Assembly (NCBI GenBank): GCA_964369805.1
Contig: CAYJFM010000004.1
Location: 1 to 64,000 of the forward strand
DNA from: CAYJHC01 sp964369805
Lineage (GTDB): Bacteria > Bacillota > Clostridia > Peptostreptococcales > Anaerovoracaceae
DNA: 64,000 nt
Reading direction: 5' to 3'
A model generated the notes under the pieces. That model was not told the DNA's origin. It saw only the letters and a list, made by a program, of their open reading frames with translations, and searched no databases. Position 1 is the first letter of the stretch, and each line of letters opens with the position of its first letter. The translations under genes were made by a program, and so were the position numbers. Positions 60,671 through 64,000 of this stretch are shown here, piece by piece.

Positions 60671-61240
60671 TTGAAGAACATTTTAATCATTTCAAATAAC
60701 GAAAATGGAATAGACTCAATCAAGAATATTTTAAAAAAAGAGGGCTGCGAGAAAATTACGATTGCGAAAACCTGTGGAGAAGGACAAAGACGTGTATTAT
60801 CGCAATATTTTGATTTAGTTTTGATTAATAGCCCCGTACTTAATGAGTCAGGTGAGAGTTTTGCTAAGGCGTTAGTGGCTAAAACTTCATGTCAAGTCAT
60901 TTTCTTTGTGCGGAGTAGTTCTTATGGATATATTTCGAATAGGTTAGGTGACTACGGTATAATTACGCTACCAAAACCTATTGACAAAACTCTTTTGTGG
61001 CAAGCAATTAAAATTGCAAAGGCAACAGATGCAAGGCTTAAAAACATGCAGAAGGAAACCAATAAGCTAGCTAAAAAAATTGAAGATATTAAGGTTATAG
61101 ATAGAGCGAAATACATATTAATAACATACCTTAATATTAGTGAAGAGGAAGCTCACAAACATATAGAAAAGAAAGCTATGGACACAAGGTTGTCTAAGCG
61201 AGAAGTTGCAGAAAATATTCTTAAGGTATATGAGGTTTAG
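60671..61240 (+). CDS. ANTAR-domain response regulator (RNA-binding antiterminator)
   Basis: A 189-residue regulator with a receiver-like N-terminal domain (about 1-118; ILIISNNENGIDSIKNILKK, YFDLVLINSPV, IITLPKPIDKTLLWQAIKIA) and a C-terminal ANTAR domain (about 125-186; KVIDRAKYILITYLNISEEE, AMDTRLSKREVAENIL). The receiver lacks a clear phospho-acceptor Asp: the usual D after the third strand is replaced by NSP, so it may not be phosphorylated. The start is TTG with AGGAAGG upstream. It follows glnA in the same operon, as the nitrogen-responsive ANTAR proteins of clostridia do. Two candidate RNA targets lie in the upstream divergent leaders. Confidence 0.93.
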   Translation: MKNILIISNNENGIDSIKNILKKEGCEKITIAKTCGEGQRRVLSQYFDLVLINSPVLNESGESFAKALVAKTSCQVIFFVRSSSYGYISNRLGDYGIITLPKPIDKTLLWQAIKIAKATDARLKNMQKETNKLAKKIEDIKVIDRAKYILITYLNISEEEAHKHIEKKAMDTRLSKREVAENILKVYEV

Positions 61241-61258
61241 TAATAGAAGGAGAGAAAA

Positions 61259-62857
61259 ATGAAAAAACATATTTTTGTAACAGGTGGAGTTGTATCTGGT
61301 CTTGGAAAAGGAATAACTGTGGCCTCTTTAGGAAGACTCTTAAAAGAGAGAGGCTTTAAAGTTTCTGCACAAAAACTGGATCCATATATCAATGTGGACC
61401 CAGGGACAATGAACCCATTACAACATGGAGAGGTTTTTGTAACTGATGATGGAGCTGAAACTGATTTAGACTTAGGGCACTATGAAAGGTTTATAGATGA
61501 AAATTTGAATCAATACTCAAATCTTACCTCAGGGAAGGTTTTTTTTAATGTAATTAATAGAGAGAGAGAAGGAGGGTACCTTGGGGAAACAGTTCAGGTA
61601 ATACCTCATATTACTGATGAAATAAAGAACTTTGTATATAAAAGTGCAGAAAAGAGTGATGCGGATATATTAATTACAGAAATAGGGGGTACGATTGGAG
61701 ATATAGAAAGCCAACCTTACTTGGAGGCAATTAGGCAAATTTTAATTGAACAAGGCACAGAGAATTGCTTGTTTATACACGTAGCTCTAATTCCTTACTT
61801 AAAGAGTTCTAAAGAGCATAAATCTAAGCCAGCACAACATTCGGTGAAGGAATTAAGAGGTGCTGGTATTTCTCCTAATATTATTATTGCGAGAGCAGAT
61901 GAACCAGTTAGTGAAAGTATTATTGAGAAACTTTCTTTGTTCTGCAATGTAAAAAAAGATTGTGTAATAGAAAATTTGACAGTAGATCACCTTTATGAAG
62001 CTCCACTAATGCTGCATAGAAAAGGCCTTGATAATATAGTTTGTAGAGAGCTTAAATTAGAAGCAGAAGAACCAGATTTAACATCTTGGAAGATGATGGT
62101 AGAAAAGAGTAAAAACGTAATTAAAAAAGTAAAAATTGCTATAGTAGGGAAATATGTAGAGTTAGAAGATGCATATTTGTCGATAATTGAAAGCTTAAAC
62201 CATGCGGGAAATGATAAAAATGTGGAAGTTGAAATAAAATGGGTAGATAGTGAGACTGTTGAAGCCATAAACTGTAAAGAGGTATTTGAAGATGTAAAGG
62301 GGATACTTATACCTGGAGGTTTTGGAAGTAGAGGGATTGAAGGTAAAATAAGAGCTTGCCAATTTGCTAGGGAAAACAATATTCCTTATTTTGGGATTTG
62401 TTTAGGAATGCAAATTGCTATAATTGAATTTGCTAGAAATGTATGTGGACTTGATGGAGCAACTTCATCTGAATTTGACCAGTGTGCAAAGCACAAAGTG
62501 ATTCATATTATGGAAGAACAAAAGAATATTGTTGAAAAAGGAGGAACAATGCGACTTGGCTCATACCCATGCAAAGTGAGAGATAACTCAATGCTATCAT
62601 CTCTGTATGGCATGAATTTAATTAATGAAAGGCATAGACATAGATATGAAGTTAACAATCACTACAGGCAAATGTTTGAAGAAAAAGGGATAGTAATAAG
62701 CGGTACTTCACCAGATAATCTACTTGTTGAAACAATTGAGATAAGGGAGAATGAGTTTTTTGTTGGAGTTCAATTTCATCCTGAGTTTAAAAGTAGACCA
62801 AATAAACCACATCCTTTATTTGTGGGATTTATAGAGGCGAGCATAAAAGAAATTTAA
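61259..62857 (+). CDS. pyrG: CTP synthase
   Basis: Makes CTP from UTP, ATP and glutamine. The 532-residue protein has the synthetase domain (FVTGGVVSGLGKGITVASLG, QKLDPYINVDPGTMNPLQHG, EVFVTDDGAETDLDLGHYER, EIGGTIGDIESQPYLEAIRQ) and a C-terminal class I amidotransferase domain with Cys381 in GICLGMQ and His507/Glu509 in FHPEF. Length and motifs are normal. It lies 18 bases after the ANTAR gene with an AAGGAGAG site, so it probably shares the glnA transcript and its attenuation. Confidence 0.97.
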   Translation: MKKHIFVTGGVVSGLGKGITVASLGRLLKERGFKVSAQKLDPYINVDPGTMNPLQHGEVFVTDDGAETDLDLGHYERFIDENLNQYSNLTSGKVFFNVINREREGGYLGETVQVIPHITDEIKNFVYKSAEKSDADILITEIGGTIGDIESQPYLEAIRQILIEQGTENCLFIHVALIPYLKSSKEHKSKPAQHSVKELRGAGISPNIIIARADEPVSESIIEKLSLFCNVKKDCVIENLTVDHLYEAPLMLHRKGLDNIVCRELKLEAEEPDLTSWKMMVEKSKNVIKKVKIAIVGKYVELEDAYLSIIESLNHAGNDKNVEVEIKWVDSETVEAINCKEVFEDVKGILIPGGFGSRGIEGKIRACQFARENNIPYFGICLGMQIAIIEFARNVCGLDGATSSEFDQCAKHKVIHIMEEQKNIVEKGGTMRLGSYPCKVRDNSMLSSLYGMNLINERHRHRYEVNNHYRQMFEEKGIVISGTSPDNLLVETIEIRENEFFVGVQFHPEFKSRPNKPHPLFVGFIEASIKEI

Positions 62858-63012
62858 ATTTGCATATAAAAAGGACGGAAAGGACGGAATGCTTATAAAA
62901 TATAAATGGGAATAAGGGAAAAATATACTATTATGTGTTATACTAAAATGATTAACTAATCTTGTGAATTAAGAATTATATTGAGTGCAGAGATAAGAAA
63001 GGACGAATATAG

Positions 63013-63309
63013 ATGATTACTAGCAAACAAAGAAGATACTTAAAGGGGTTAGCTCATGATTTAGATCCAACCGTTTATATTGGAAAAGCAGGACTAACAG
63101 ATAATATTATTTCAGAAATGGAAACTGGGTTTGAGCTGAGAGAACTTGTAAAGGTTAAGTTACAAGAGGGATGCGAGCTAAATGCAAAAGATGCAGCAAA
63201 TATGGTTGTTGAGAGAACTGATGCAGAATTTGTGCAGGCAATAGGGAGGAAGTTTACCTTATACAAAAGATCTAAAGAAAATGCGAAAATTGAGTTGCCA
63301 AGGAAATAA
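63013..63309 (+). CDS. yhbY: Ribosome assembly RNA-binding protein YhbY
   Basis: CRM-domain protein associated with large-subunit precursors. The 98-residue product begins MITSKQRRYLKGLAHDLDPT and continues with VYIGKAGLTDNIISEMETGF and ELVKVKLQEGC, then FVQAIGRKFTLYKRSKENAK, the expected order for YhbY including the GKxG-like loop. An AAAGGA site precedes the ATG. The 155 bases before it contain no structure that I could identify. Confidence 0.95.
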   Translation: MITSKQRRYLKGLAHDLDPTVYIGKAGLTDNIISEMETGFELRELVKVKLQEGCELNAKDAANMVVERTDAEFVQAIGRKFTLYKRSKENAKIELPRK

Positions 63310-63323
63310 AAAAGAGGTAGGCA

Positions 63324-64000
63324 GTGCTAAAAGAAGATAAGATTTTAATTGGCTCGGTTGAAGACAGGTTAGAAGAGTGTCAATATGGCTATATGGTTAC
63401 TAATAGCCACTTTTTAGATCTTAGACAGAGAACAGTGATAAATAATAACCTAAAATGTGAAAGAGGGGTTAGATTTGAGTTTTATGGCGGATACGAAGAC
63501 TCGGAGCGCGTAGTTATAATTTTTTTGCCAGATTATGTTGATTCGGTCTCTTCTTTTTTTGCTGAAAATAAGGAAGAGAACCCTCTTAAAGTAATTCGAG
63601 TTTCTAAAGCAAAGGGGTCAAAGGAATTAAGCCATAAAGACTACTTAGGATCAATTCTGGGACTTGGAATAAAAAGAGAGCTCATAGGAGATATACTTGT
63701 GTTTAACGATGGGGCAGATATTGTTGTCATGGCTGGCATAGCTGAGTTTTTGGCGGCCAATTATATAAAAGCAGGTAGAACGCCTCTTGAGGCTTCAGTC
63801 CTTCCCATTGATGAAATTAGAGAGCATCAACAAAAAACGGAAATAAAAAAGGATACAGTAGCCTCTTTAAGGATTGACAATATAGTATCATCAGCTTTTA
63901 AAGTTTCAAGGGCAGGTGCTACAGAGGCTATTAGGCAAGGTGTTATTTTTGTAAATAATCTGGAAGTGTCAAAGAATGATAAACCTTTAAAAGAAGGTGA
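63324..64000 (+). CDS. YlmH-like S4-domain RNA-binding protein (partial, runs off the window)
   Basis: The first 225 codons of a gene starting with GTG at 63324 after an AGAGGTAGG site, 15 bases from yhbY. The product reads MLKEDKILIGSVEDRLEEC and continues with VTNSHFLDLRQRTVINNNLK, a middle block KDYLGSILGLGIKRELIGDI and an S4 domain at the end (LRIDNIVSSAFKVSRAGATE, then QGVIFVNNLEVSKNDKPLKE). This order (N-terminal domain, then S4) matches YlmH/DivIVA-neighbour proteins, recently linked to rescue of obstructed 50S subunits. It is cut by the window edge, not truncated. Confidence 0.88.
   Translation, partial: MLKEDKILIGSVEDRLEECQYGYMVTNSHFLDLRQRTVINNNLKCERGVRFEFYGGYEDSERVVIIFLPDYVDSVSSFFAENKEENPLKVIRVSKAKGSKELSHKDYLGSILGLGIKRELIGDILVFNDGADIVVMAGIAEFLAANYIKAGRTPLEASVLPIDEIREHQQKTEIKKDTVASLRIDNIVSSAFKVSRAGATEAIRQGVIFVNNLEVSKNDKPLKEG

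Overview
The window reads as chromosome of a low-GC, Gram-positive anaerobe of the class Clostridia. This is inferred from AT-rich DNA, strong AGGAGG-type ribosome binding sites, the rpsM-rpsK-rpsD-rpoA-rplQ order, tig-clpP-clpX-lon-engB in one run, a type III glutamine synthetase, a flavin reductase-rubredoxin protein and an ANTAR regulator next to glnA. I cannot name the genus. No rRNA, tRNA, insertion sequence, prophage or CRISPR array was seen.

Layout. 1-2503: end of the ribosomal alpha operon. 2608-10269: single genes or small groups, including a DtxR/MntR-type repressor, an AI-2E-type permease, a redox flavoprotein, a HutD/Ves-like cupin fused to membrane helices, carbamate kinase, threonine aldolase and a THUMP methyltransferase. 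10513-19096: CYTH phosphatase, trigger factor, ClpP, ClpX, Lon, EngB, Hpt and a PduL-type phosphotransacylase. 19298-25689: a cell-surface group with a membrane-anchored transglutaminase-like protein, an MBOAT O-acyltransferase, an AlgJ/DHHW-type partner, a lipoprotein and a VanX-type peptidase. 25871-27091: two tandem paralogues of unknown function. 27187-36710: a complete branched-chain amino acid operon (ilvB-ilvN-ilvC-ilvD-leuA-leuC-leuD-leuB) preceded by a 31-codon Ile/Leu/Val-rich leader peptide and a terminator, which is a ribosome-mediated attenuator. 36940-48968: an accessory catabolic region with a fold-III PLP decarboxylase and NhaC-type antiporter, a divergent LuxR-type regulator, and a six-gene operon (two Ldh2-family oxidoreductases, two ureohydrolases, a GPH-type symporter, a secondary alcohol dehydrogenase) whose pathway I cannot assign. 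49170-50849: a B12-binding radical SAM protein. 51008-62857: two divergent nitrogen operons. 63013-64000: YhbY and the start of a YlmH-like S4 protein.

The most notable signal is the 59071-59343 intergenic region. asnA-glnN-purF-purC-purB-purA runs leftward and glnA-ANTAR-pyrG runs rightward. Each transcript should begin with a small hairpin carrying an AANGGC hexaloop (A at position 1, G at position 4, as in known ANTAR targets) that overlaps an intrinsic terminator ending in nine U. Together with the ANTAR protein encoded at 60671-61240, this predicts antitermination control of glutamine, asparagine, purine and CTP synthesis from one locus. The second candidate for new biology is the 41648-48968 operon, where both Ldh2-family proteins lack the usual SHG histidine and both ureohydrolases keep all metal ligands but have an altered substrate loop.
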